Positions 1-6,576 of a stretch of DNA of 64,000 nt are shown one piece after another. This DNA comes from Candidatus Daviesbacteria bacterium (lineage in GTDB: Bacteria > Patescibacteria > Microgenomatia > Daviesbacterales > UBA10151). Both the position numbers and the translations under genes were made by a program. The stretch spans positions 33,025 through 97,024 of the forward strand of contig JAUSHE010000008.1 in assembly GCA_030648435.1 (NCBI GenBank). The letters run 5' to 3'. The notes below the pieces were generated by a model, which made no database searches, had not been told where the DNA came from, and saw only the letters and a program-made list of their open reading frames with translations. Each line of letters begins with the position of its first letter. The first letter of the stretch is position 1.

Positions 1-1614
1 ATATTTCATATTCTGCATAGAAGATTTCTCGTGGGCATCGGTATTAATAGAAAACTTAACCCCAAAACTTAATGCCTGTCTAACCAGATCGTCCCTCAAA
101 TCCAATCGGTTGGGGAAAGAATTTATTTCCAAAACTTTTTTGTTCTCACCGGCAAATTTAAAAACTTTCTCCCAGTCAACTTCATAAGAATCCCGTTTGC
201 CGATCAATCTTCCGGTTGGATGGCCTAAAACTTTTACATAAGGGCTACTTAAAGCTTTTAGGATTCTATTTGTCATAGCTTCTTTGGATAAATGAAAAGA
301 AGAATGAATAGAAGCTACTGCAAAATCCAGAAGTTCTAAGACTTCGTCAGGTAACCCCAGGCTCCCATCAGGTAAAATATCTACTTCGAGTAAATTTAGT
401 ACTCGAACACTTTTCTGCGAGGAATTAATTTGTTCAATAATTTTTTTCTTTTTCAATATTTCACTTGCTACCTGCGCTGCGGTGTGACCTGATTGACTGG
501 GCTGATGGTCAGTAATCCCAATGTATTGATATCCCATTTTATGAGCCTGAGCAACTATTTCTTCGATGCTATTTACACCCATATCATGAGATGGCTTGCT
601 GATAAAATCAGAATGCGTGTGCAAATCTCCTTTTATATCTTTTAATTCAACTAAATCAGGCAAACTATTTTTTAGGGCAGCCTCAATTTCGCCTAAATCT
701 TCCCTAATTTCCGGTGGGGGAGTCTGCATCCCAAGTTTTTTATATAACTCTTCTTCGCTACGGCATCCGGTAATATTTATCTTATTTTTCTTTGCAAATT
801 CATTTAAATGGATATTATGGTTTTTTGAACCTGTAAAATGCTGCAGCAGAGTTCCATAGTTACCGGGGCTTTCAACCAAAAGATCCAGCTGTAATCCCGA
901 ATTCAATAAAACAGTGGCTTTGTTTTCTCCATGGTTTATTATTTTTGATGTGCCGGGCATTTTGCAAAAATAATCTACGGCTTTTTGAGGATTTCTCGAG
1001 GCAACAGCAAAATCTAAATCCCCTACTGTCGCAACCATTCTCCGTAAAGATCCCAGAACATTAGCATTCTCTATATCAGGACATTTTTTAAGATATTCCA
1101 GCACTTTCTCCGCCTGAGCGTCTGCATATGGCAATGACATCCTGCCTGCAAAAATATCTAATTTTTTCCATTTCAGCACATCACTGATTTTTTTGGAAAG
1201 CTTCTCTGAAAAACCTGCACTAACCAAAACACCATTCTCAATCATGGCTGAAAGATCATCTTTGCTTTTAACACCCAATTTAGCCAGGCTGAGAGCGGTC
1301 TTAGCACCAATTCCCGGAATATCCAGCAGTTCAAAAACTACCTCAGGAATACCTTTTTTTACATCATCCCAATGTTTAACTTTTCCTGTTTTAAAAAACT
1401 CATCAAGATGGGCCTTTAGCGACTCCCCTAAACCGGGAATATGATTAAGATTACCCTCCTGCCATAAATCAAAAATCTCAGTAGTTGAGTGTTCAATAGA
1501 ATCTGCTGCATTCTCATAGGCACGGATTTGAAAAATATTACCCGTCTTGTTGAGGGTATACGCCACGGCTACACTTCGCAACATCCCAGCCAACTGTTGA
1601 TTGGAGATTTCCAT
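1..1614 (-). CDS. polX: DNA polymerase X / PHP-domain protein (PolX), 3' end cut by window edge
   Basis: Bacterial-type family X DNA polymerase fused to a PHP phosphoesterase, a gap-filling repair polymerase. 538 codons are visible and the C-terminus lies outside the window. An N-terminal 8-kDa-like helix-hairpin region (IPGLGESL, DIPGIGAK) is followed by the nucleotidyltransferase signature GSLRRMVATVGDLD, with the third carboxylate in LQLDLLVE. The PHP part starts near residue 335 with GDLHTHSD and continues through GITDHQ, LEVDILPDG, ASIHSSF and GHPTGRLIG, which supply metal-binding His/Asp residues. The ATG at 1614 lies one base after the stop of the hicA remnant, so translation may be coupled to it. 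No strong Shine-Dalgarno is visible. Confidence 0.93.
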   Translation of the reverse strand, partial: MEISNQQLAGMLRSVAVAYTLNKTGNIFQIRAYENAADSIEHSTTEIFDLWQEGNLNHIPGLGESLKAHLDEFFKTGKVKHWDDVKKGIPEVVFELLDIPGIGAKTALSLAKLGVKSKDDLSAMIENGVLVSAGFSEKLSKKISDVLKWKKLDIFAGRMSLPYADAQAEKVLEYLKKCPDIENANVLGSLRRMVATVGDLDFAVASRNPQKAVDYFCKMPGTSKIINHGENKATVLLNSGLQLDLLVESPGNYGTLLQHFTGSKNHNIHLNEFAKKNKINITGCRSEEELYKKLGMQTPPPEIREDLGEIEAALKNSLPDLVELKDIKGDLHTHSDFISKPSHDMGVNSIEEIVAQAHKMGYQYIGITDHQPSQSGHTAAQVASEILKKKKIIEQINSSQKSVRVLNLLEVDILPDGSLGLPDEVLELLDFAVASIHSSFHLSKEAMTNRILKALSSPYVKVLGHPTGRLIGKRDSYEVDWEKVFKFAGENKKVLEINSFPNRLDLRDDLVRQALSFGVKFSINTDAHEKSSMQNMKY

Positions 1615-1615
1615 T

Positions 1616-1693
1616 TTATTTAAAATTATAGTAACTTTTTTTTTCCAGGGCTTTAACAACTTGCTTACCGCTTACCTGGGGTATATTTGACAT
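1616..1693 (-). pseudogene. hicA toxin remnant (N-terminal 25 codons only)
   Basis: A 25-codon frame starts with ATG directly after the hicB stop codon. It reads MSNIPQVSGKQVVKALEKK and then SYYNFK before TAA. The beginning matches the HicA mRNA-interferase fold (usually SGKE(L/V)IKALEKxG(F/Y)), but the catalytic G-S-H segment and the rest of the roughly 60-80 residue toxin are missing. The sequence runs straight into polX. It appears to be a toxin truncated by deletion, leaving the antitoxin as an orphan. It may survive as a translated linker coupling hicB to polX. Confidence 0.7.
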
Positions 1694-1930
1694 TTATGCT
1701 GTAACTTGAACAGGTACAATAAAACGATCCTTGTGAAGTGTGCCCTCGTTGAGCTTATCATTATCAGCATCTTCTAAATATAGCTCTGCAGATTCTTTAA
1801 TATTTGCTATTGCCTTCTCTAAGGAGTCTCCCTGAGAAGCACAACCCGGAAGATCAGGAATCCAAACAGAATAACCACCATCTGGGTCTTTTTCAAAAAC
1901 GGCATCATATTGCAGCACTTTTCTTTTCAT
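1694..1930 (-). CDS. hicB: HicB-family antitoxin-like protein (orphan)
   Basis: 78-residue protein with the partial RNase-H-like fold of HicB antitoxins: a strand-rich start (YDAVFEKDPDGGYSVWIPDLPGCASQGDSLEKAIANI), then a helix (KESAELYLEDA) and a short tail. The P-D-L-P-G-C motif is typical of the family. There is no C-terminal DNA-binding domain, so it is the short HicB type. Its normal partner HicA is reduced to a 25-codon stub immediately downstream. A TATAAT box at 1939-1944 lies 8 bp before the ATG, suggesting a very short leader. Confidence 0.85.
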   Translation of the reverse strand: MKRKVLQYDAVFEKDPDGGYSVWIPDLPGCASQGDSLEKAIANIKESAELYLEDADNDKLNEGTLHKDRFIVPVQVTA

Positions 1931-2001
1931 ATACTATCATTATAGTCTAAAAACATTCAAAAATCTACAACTCAGCTTCACGCTTTTACCCATACTTATA
2001 A

Positions 2002-2030
2002 TTGAATACACAGGCTTTCTCTGCTAAAAT
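2002..2030 (+). promoter_or_regulatory. Promoter of tRNA-Asp
   Basis: TTGAAT at 2002-2007, a 17-bp spacer and TAAAAT at 2025-2030, ending 10 bp before the tRNA 5' end. The ten bases CTGCTAAAAT also occur at the matching position before tRNA-Val (about 9868-9877). Confidence 0.55.
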
Positions 2031-2040
2031 ATCTAGGTTT

Positions 2041-2117
2041 GGGGCCGTAGCTCAATTGGTTAGAGCGCCTGATTGTCAATCAGGAGGTCGCGGGTTCAAG
2101 TCCCGTCGGTCCCGCCA
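2041..2117 (+). tRNA. tRNA-Asp (GTC)
   Basis: Complete cloverleaf. The acceptor GGGGCCG pairs with CGGTCCC, including one G-U. The D-arm is GCTC/GAGC, the anticodon stem CCTGA/TCAGG has anticodon GTC at 2075-2077, and the T-arm is GCGGG TTCAAGT CCCGT. Discriminator G is the Asp identity base and a CCA end is encoded at 2115-2117. Confidence 0.97.
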
Positions 2118-2195
2118 ATTTCCCCTCTTGACAAGAGAATCAATTTAGATTAAAAGTTAGATTGTAATTCTGCCTCCTGATCTGCCCACAAAAAA

Positions 2196-2780
2196 ATGGC
2201 TAAAAAAACTTCTGCAAATTATTTAGAGAAACTGGAAAGCGGAATTGAGTCAAATCAATCCAAAGTTAGTTTGGTTTTAGGCGCTTTAATTGTCTTAGTT
2301 ATTGGTGTCTTAATTTTCAATTACTTCAACCGCAGCAAATCTGATCTGGGACCTGCTCAACAAACATCCCAGGAAACCCAACAGGATGTTTCACCTGATC
2401 AACTTCCCGGTAAATACACTGTCAAAGAAGGGGATACACTATTTGTCATCGCAGAAAAATATTATACCGACGGGGAGAAGTTTTCCGAAATTGCCATTGC
2501 AAACAACTTAACGAATGCGGATCAGATTGCAACAGGACAGGTTATTGAACTACCTAAATTAACTGTCCAGGAGCCCTTGGGTACCGGCGGAGGCAATACT
2601 ACAATATGGGGAGAAAAAATTGATGGCAATACCTACACTGTAGTTGATGGAGACTGGCTCTCTACAATAGCGGGCAGGGCTTACGGAGACATAATGGCCT
2701 TTGATAAAATAGCCAAAGCAAACAACATCTCAAATCCGGACATTATCGAACCGGGTACTGTCTTAAATTTACCCCGTTAA
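2196..2780 (+). CDS. Membrane-anchored protein with two LysM domains
   Basis: 194 residues. After a short basic cytoplasmic start there is one membrane segment (about 24-43), a Gln/Ser-rich linker, and two LysM domains, about 73-120 (KYTVKEGDTLFVIAEKYY...IATGQVIELP) and 146-193 (TYTVVDGDWLSTIAGRAYGD...IEPGTVLNLP). LysM binds N-acetylglucosamine-containing glycans, so the protein probably sits outside the membrane in contact with peptidoglycan. No catalytic domain is attached. It may be a structural or adaptor wall protein. Confidence 0.9.
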   Translation: MAKKTSANYLEKLESGIESNQSKVSLVLGALIVLVIGVLIFNYFNRSKSDLGPAQQTSQETQQDVSPDQLPGKYTVKEGDTLFVIAEKYYTDGEKFSEIAIANNLTNADQIATGQVIELPKLTVQEPLGTGGGNTTIWGEKIDGNTYTVVDGDWLSTIAGRAYGDIMAFDKIAKANNISNPDIIEPGTVLNLPR

Positions 2781-2797
2781 TTTTGTATACTAGTTAG

Positions 2798-2905
2798 GTG
2801 ATCAAAAGGAACTGGCTTACTTTATTCTTCCTTTTTATTTTAATTTTAAATGTTGACCAGGGAAACCAAATAGCCACTCAAGGTTTGGCAGAATCATCTA
2901 AATAA
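2798..2905 (+). CDS. Possible small exported or membrane peptide (35 aa)
   Basis: A GTG-started frame of 35 codons encodes Lys/Arg, then a hydrophobic stretch (WLTLFFLFILILNV), then a polar tail ending ESSK. The charge pattern resembles a signal peptide or small membrane peptide. It starts 17 bp after the LysM gene. There is no homology I recognise, and it may be the truncated 5' end of a gene lost at the neighbouring recombination scar. Confidence 0.3.
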   Translation: MIKRNWLTLFFLFILILNVDQGNQIATQGLAESSK

Positions 2906-2942
2906 TATTTAGCCTCGCAAGGGGACGCCTTGCAGCACAATA

Positions 2943-2991
2943 CTATCACTGAGCTACTCCGGCACACACTTATTCTTCAGAAGGCAGGATT
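2943..2991. repeat. Left direct-repeat scar: tRNA-Thr 5' end plus zinc-ribbon gene 3' end
   Basis: Positions 2943-2965 match 4038-4060, the 5' end of the tRNA-Thr gene in antisense, at 21 of 23 bases. Positions 2969-2991 match 4117-4140, the last codons of the triple zinc-ribbon gene (LPSEE-stop here, LPPEE-stop there). The two blocks are 3 bp apart here and 56 bp apart in the intact copy. Together they bracket nuclease and recombinase fragments, as expected for a decayed element inserted at a tRNA. Confidence 0.6.
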
Positions 2992-3339
2992 AATAAACTA
3001 CTGCAGGATTCAATCATGGGAATGAATTTATCCGATATTCACCCCGACTTACCAAGCGGAATTATAGAAATTCAGGAAGGTTATATGAAGTCAGTGACTA
3101 TAGACGGCACAAATTGTTATCTAAGCGGCAGGTTTGATATTTTAAGCAAACTTGATGATGGAACTTACGCAATTATAGACTTTAAAATAACCACTCCGGA
3201 TGAGGAAAAAATACAAAAATATGCCAACCAATTACATGCCTATAAATTTGCCTTGGAAAACCCGGCAGACGGAGAACCGATTAAAATCTCAAAAATGGGT
3301 ATTGTCAGTATAAATCCTAATGAATTTTTGCTATATTGA
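2953..3339 (+). pseudogene. PD-(D/E)XK nuclease-family fragment
   Basis: An open frame from 2953, with its first ATG at 3016 (107 codons). It shows the core of a PD-(D/E)XK nuclease: LSGRFDILSKLDDGTYAIIDFKIT, where the Asp and D-x-K supply metal ligands, then a QLHAYKFALE helix. The frame enters from the direct-repeat scar without its own N-terminal domain and stops soon after the core, so both ends look lost. It could still be expressed from 3016. It probably travelled with the adjacent recombinase. Confidence 0.6.
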
Positions 3340-3373
3340 ATTTTACTTCGGCAGTTTGTATATTTATAGATGA

Positions 3374-4135
3374 ACTCAGATCTGGTTTGACCCCACACCT
3401 CAAGGAAAATTTATGTTAACTATTGCCTTCGGGCAAAGTAAATACTTCGTGGACTCGCTGTCGGAAAATACCAAAAGAGGTTTACGCCAAAAAGTTAAAC
3501 ACGGCGAAATGCCTGGCCTTGCTCCTTTTGGATACTTAAACATCTTAACCGCTGATAGGAGAAAAATTATTATTGTAGATAAAAAGCGTGCTCTTCTTGT
3601 CCGCCAAGCTTTTGAAATGTTTGCTACTGGTAAATACCGAATATTAGACATACGGGACTTTTTGGCGAAAAATGGTATTTTCACCCGCGGTGGTAAAAAA
3701 TGGCCAATAAACCAAGTAACTAAACATATACTGACAAATCCTTTCTATTATATCCATTTTAAATTTTTAGGCGAGATCCACGAAGGGGTTCATGAGCCAA
3801 TGAAAAACTGGATAGTGGAAGCCGCCACGGCGGCTAATACCGCAAGGGGGGAAGACATGGAAGCAAAAAAGGTACTTGCACAAAAAATCTTCGGCTCGAA
3901 CCTCAAGCTCACCGACAAAATAGTTTGCTGCAAAGCGCTAAACCAATGGGCGGCGCTCTGCGCCGCCCCGCTTACTCGGGGATGGGAGCCGAAGGTGGGA
4001 ATCGAACCCACGACCTACGGTTTACGATACCGCCGCTCTACCACTGAGCTACTTCGGCACAACACATATCACAAATGTATCTTACCAAAGTTGAATCAAG
4101 GATTCTATCCAAGTAGCTTATTCTTCAGGAGGTAG
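3374..4135 (+). pseudogene. Large serine recombinase, truncated and internally deleted
   Basis: The frame opens just after a TGA at 3371 and begins mid-protein with DPTPQGKFMLTIAFGQSKYFVD, the junction after the catalytic domain. The recombinase domain follows (LSENTKRGLRQKVKHGEMPG, then NPFYY). The N-terminal resolvase domain with the active Ser is absent. After HEP the zinc-ribbon part is missing and the sequence jumps to the C-terminal helical region (QKIFGSNLKLTDK, WAALCAA). The first ATG is 3413. The last 40-50 codons run antisense through tRNA-Thr and are not real protein. Inactive. Confidence 0.75.
3987..4058 (-). tRNA. tRNA-Thr (CGT)
   Basis: Acceptor GCCGAAG/CTTCGGC, D-arm GCTC/GAGC, anticodon stem GCGGT/ACCGT with anticodon CGT (genomic 4024-4026, complement), and T-arm GTGGG TTCGATT CCCAC. 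The base after the acceptor is T and the next three are CCC, so no canonical CCA is encoded. A serine-recombinase remnant reads antisense through the gene, and a partial copy of its 5' end lies at 2943-2965. Confidence 0.93.
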
Positions 4136-4140
4136 GAATT
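4038..4140. repeat. Right (intact) copy of the tRNA-Thr / zinc-ribbon junction repeat
   Basis: Contains the two blocks (4038-4060 and 4117-4140) matched by the scar at 2943-2991. Here they belong to functional genes: the 5' end of tRNA-Thr and the 3' end of the zinc-ribbon gene, separated by 56 bp. Confidence 0.55.
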
Positions 4141-4648
4141 CTTCACCGGCGCTACTTTTTGGTTCTTCGCCGGGTTTGAGCCACTGAATATAGGTACATC
4201 CCGTGGCAACTCTTTTTTCCCTATCCCAACCAGCAGTCGAGCACTTCTTCATCTTTTTTCCACTGGATGTAGTAAATAAAATTAAACTTTCGCTACAATC
4301 AGGACATTTTTCTTCTAGAGTTTCGATTATACCATTAATCCATTCTACATAGTCACAACCTGTCGCCTGTTTAGTTTCTTTATCCCAACCGCCCCTTGAA
4401 CATTTTTTCATTTTTTTACCAAAACGTGTTGTTTGTAAAATTAATGCAGAATCGCATTTGGGACATTTTTCATCTAATTCCTTAGGTTCAACCAATAGCC
4501 ACTTTACGAAGCCGCAACCTTCATTCTGCTTCGTTTGCGGATTCCAGGAACCCATACTACATCTTTGCAGTTTCTTGCCAGTTTTTGTCTCTATTGGATC
4601 GCCTAAAGGAGAACTACATTTTGGGCAAACATCACTAAAATCTGACAT
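4118..4648 (-). CDS. Triple zinc-ribbon protein (topoisomerase C4 zinc-finger-like)
   Basis: 176 residues made of three similar units of about 50 residues, each with C-x2-C, a Gly-Lys-Lys turn and two later Cys: CPKCSSPL...GKKLQRCSMGSW...GCGFVKWL, CPKCDSAL...GKKMKKCSRGGW...GCDYVEWI and CPDCSESL...GKKMKKCSTAGW...GCTYIQWL. Each binds one zinc in the manner of the C-terminal fingers of bacterial topoisomerase I, which contact single-stranded DNA. No topoisomerase domain is attached. A stand-alone nucleic-acid-binding role is inferred. It lies between tRNA-Thr and tRNA-Gly. Confidence 0.8.
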   Translation of the reverse strand: MSDFSDVCPKCSSPLGDPIETKTGKKLQRCSMGSWNPQTKQNEGCGFVKWLLVEPKELDEKCPKCDSALILQTTRFGKKMKKCSRGGWDKETKQATGCDYVEWINGIIETLEEKCPDCSESLILFTTSSGKKMKKCSTAGWDREKRVATGCTYIQWLKPGEEPKSSAGEEFLPPEE

Positions 4649-4692
4649 CGTATAACATTACCACGTTTAGTTTTTAAACAAAAGTAGGAATT

Positions 4693-4766
4693 GGAGCAGG
4701 GTACGAGAATTGAACTCGCTTCTCTACCTTGGGAAGGTAGCATACTACCGGTGTACTAACCCTGCA
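4693..4766 (-). tRNA. tRNA-Gly (CCC)
   Basis: Acceptor GCAGGGT/ACCCTGC, D-arm GTAC/GTAT, anticodon stem CTACC/GGTAG with loop TTCCCAA (anticodon CCC at 4732-4734, complement), and T-arm GCGAG TTCAATT CTCGT. Discriminator T is typical of tRNA-Gly and CCA is encoded at 4693-4695. Confidence 0.95.
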
Positions 4767-4793
4767 AGCTCACATTATTTTACCAGATTTTGG

Positions 4794-4799
4794 TATACT
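4794..4799 (+). promoter_or_regulatory. -10 box of a leaderless-type promoter
   Basis: TATACT lies 6 bp before the ATG at 4806, so transcription would begin at or next to the start codon. No good -35 hexamer is visible. Confidence 0.35.
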
Positions 4800-4805
4800 C
4801 ATGAT

Positions 4806-5537
4806 ATGAGATATAAATATCACTCCAGAAGGGCAGCAAAAAGGTTGGCCAGCAAAAGCCGACGGAACTTTATCATTACCCTAATAATTATAGCTATTCT
4901 TATCTACTCCACTATTACCTGGGTGCTCCCTTCTTTTATCGGCGGATTGGGTTTTATTAAAAATATTGTGAGTCCTCCTAAAAAAACTGTTATCAGGTCT
5001 TCAGAAAATGCCAATCTGGCTCCCCCTGTCTTAAATATCCCTTATGAAGCTACTTATTCCGCCCGGATTAATATCGCGGGCTTTTCTACTCCCGATACTA
5101 AAGTTAAGTTGTATTTGGATGATGAGGACAAGCAGACGATTGACGTCTTATCTGACGGCAGTTTTACTTTTGAAGATATTTCCTTAAGTCTGGGAACAAA
5201 TAATATTTATGGAACAACGCTGGATAATGAAAACAAGCAAAGCCTGCCTTCCAAAACTATCAAATTAATTTATGATAATGAAAAACCCATTCTTTCTATC
5301 AACGAACCTGAGGATAATAAAAAGATCCAAGGCGGTGACAAAAAGGTGAAGATTTCCGGCACCATCGAACCAGGCGCAAAAGTTTATATTAACAGCGCCC
5401 AAATAATTGTCGGCAAAGAAGGTAATTTTAGTACAGATCAACCCGTAAATGACGGTGATAATGATATTATTATTAAAGCAGTCGATATAGCACTAAATTC
5501 TACCGAAATACAAAGAAGGGTAAATTATGCTCCATAA
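4806..5537 (+). CDS. Membrane-anchored protein with Ig-like (glucodextranase-type) repeats
   Basis: 243 residues. A strongly basic cytoplasmic start (YHSRRAAKRLASKSRR) leads into one membrane segment (about 25-45), then two beta-sandwich units of about 75-80 residues, each with the same turn logic (GFSTPDTKVKLYLDD...DGSFTFEDISLSLGTNNI; GTIEPGAKVYINSAQI...EGNFSTDQPVNDGDNDI). These resemble bacterial Ig-like or glucodextranase B domains common on CPR surface proteins. An upstream ATG at 4710 is rejected because it would read antisense through tRNA-Gly. The gene converges on the mannosyltransferase gene, with 2 bp between. Confidence 0.85.
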   Translation: MRYKYHSRRAAKRLASKSRRNFIITLIIIAILIYSTITWVLPSFIGGLGFIKNIVSPPKKTVIRSSENANLAPPVLNIPYEATYSARINIAGFSTPDTKVKLYLDDEDKQTIDVLSDGSFTFEDISLSLGTNNIYGTTLDNENKQSLPSKTIKLIYDNEKPILSINEPEDNKKIQGGDKKVKISGTIEPGAKVYINSAQIIVGKEGNFSTDQPVNDGDNDIIIKAVDIALNSTEIQRRVNYAP

Positions 5538-5539
5538 AC

Positions 5540-6574
5540 TTAACTAACCCAATAACCCGTTACAAACATCACGCTAAAGATACCCAGCAACATCAAAGAA
5601 ATAACCTGAAAAAACAAAACAAAATATTGATTCTTAACAAAAGCCATTAAAATAAAAATCGGAAATACCGGCAGTAGAAACCTGGGGCTGGAAGTTAATG
5701 TTGGAGTAAAAAGCGGAATCACAACTGAAAGCAAACCATATATGGCATATACGGAAGGCAAAAATCTAAAAGCCCTGATGGCAAACCCCAGACCGAAAAT
5801 CGCAAAGCCCAAATCCAATATGCCGGTGGGCATATTTTTTAATGCTTCCCAAAAGCCCACACCCGGAGCCACCAAGATCCGCTGCCAGTGATTTTCGGCC
5901 GTAATAAAATAAAACGGATCGCCTGTTTGTCTGTACAAAAATATACTGTAAATAACAAAACCCAAAATAGCAAAGAAAACATACCAATTTTTTCTGTTTA
6001 TACCATCTTTTCCCAAAACGTCTATGATAACCGCAGCCGCAACCGCCAAACCAACTAACCTGGTTGCTGATGCCAAACTTGCAAAAACTACAGCCCAAAA
6101 TAATTTATTTTTCCTTAAGAAGTAAAAGGTCAGTACTGTCAGCAGGAAGAAAAGCCCCTCAGAGTAGGCTGTGAGAAAAAAGAAGGAGGTGGGAAAAAAC
6201 AGTAATACGATCACAGCTTTTTCAGCAATTTGTTTTTTGAAATCAGACTGTACTAATTTGCAAAAATAATGCAGCCCTAAAAATGTCGAGCCCACACTTA
6301 TGAAAATGGCAGATATTAAATAATTATTAATTATTTTATTTAATACATTTATTAGTAACGGATAAAACGGAAAAAAAGCATATTGAAACTTCTCACTATA
6401 ACCCTTTTCTGCAATTCCTAAAAAATGCCCTCCGTCCCAATTTGCCAAATTGGAGAAAAAATTGTTACTGAATTTTCCTGAATGGGGTAGGGTAGAAAAA
6501 CCAAAATATGAAACCAGTAAAACTGATACTAACCAGATGATGAAAATTTTATTGATATTAGGATATAATTTCAC
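5540..6574 (-). CDS. PIG-V-like GT-C mannosyltransferase
   Basis: 344-residue polytopic membrane protein of the PIG-V/GPI-mannosyltransferase-2-like family. Motifs are NWDGGHFLGIAEKGY (the acidic pair of the first external loop that defines GT-C enzymes), FFPFYPLL, FFPTSFFFLTAYSEGLFFLL and SATRLVGL. About nine membrane segments. It probably moves a sugar from a polyprenyl-phosphate donor onto a lipid-linked or surface glycan outside the membrane. A paralogue with the same motif order lies at 62839-63897. It is divergent from the O-antigen ligase gene, with their starts 2 bp apart. Confidence 0.82.
   Translation of the reverse strand: MKLYPNINKIFIIWLVSVLLVSYFGFSTLPHSGKFSNNFFSNLANWDGGHFLGIAEKGYSEKFQYAFFPFYPLLINVLNKIINNYLISAIFISVGSTFLGLHYFCKLVQSDFKKQIAEKAVIVLLFFPTSFFFLTAYSEGLFFLLTVLTFYFLRKNKLFWAVVFASLASATRLVGLAVAAAVIIDVLGKDGINRKNWYVFFAILGFVIYSIFLYRQTGDPFYFITAENHWQRILVAPGVGFWEALKNMPTGILDLGFAIFGLGFAIRAFRFLPSVYAIYGLLSVVIPLFTPTLTSSPRFLLPVFPIFILMAFVKNQYFVLFFQVISLMLLGIFSVMFVTGYWVS
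6564..6569 (+). promoter_or_regulatory. -10 box before O-antigen ligase gene (leaderless type)
   Basis: A perfect TATAAT at 6564-6569 ends 7 bp before the ATG at 6577, so the predicted transcript starts at the initiation codon. The box lies inside the 5' coding end of the divergent mannosyltransferase gene. Confidence 0.45.
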
Positions 6575-6576
6575 TT

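Noticed and set aside
3790..4011. Minus-strand 73-codon frame over the recombinase and tRNA-Thr
   Set aside because: Shadow of the recombinase fragment combined with tRNA sequence.
4710..4805. N-terminal extension of the Ig-like protein
   Set aside because: The extra 32 codons read antisense through tRNA-Gly; the ATG at 4806 with a -10 box just upstream is a better start.
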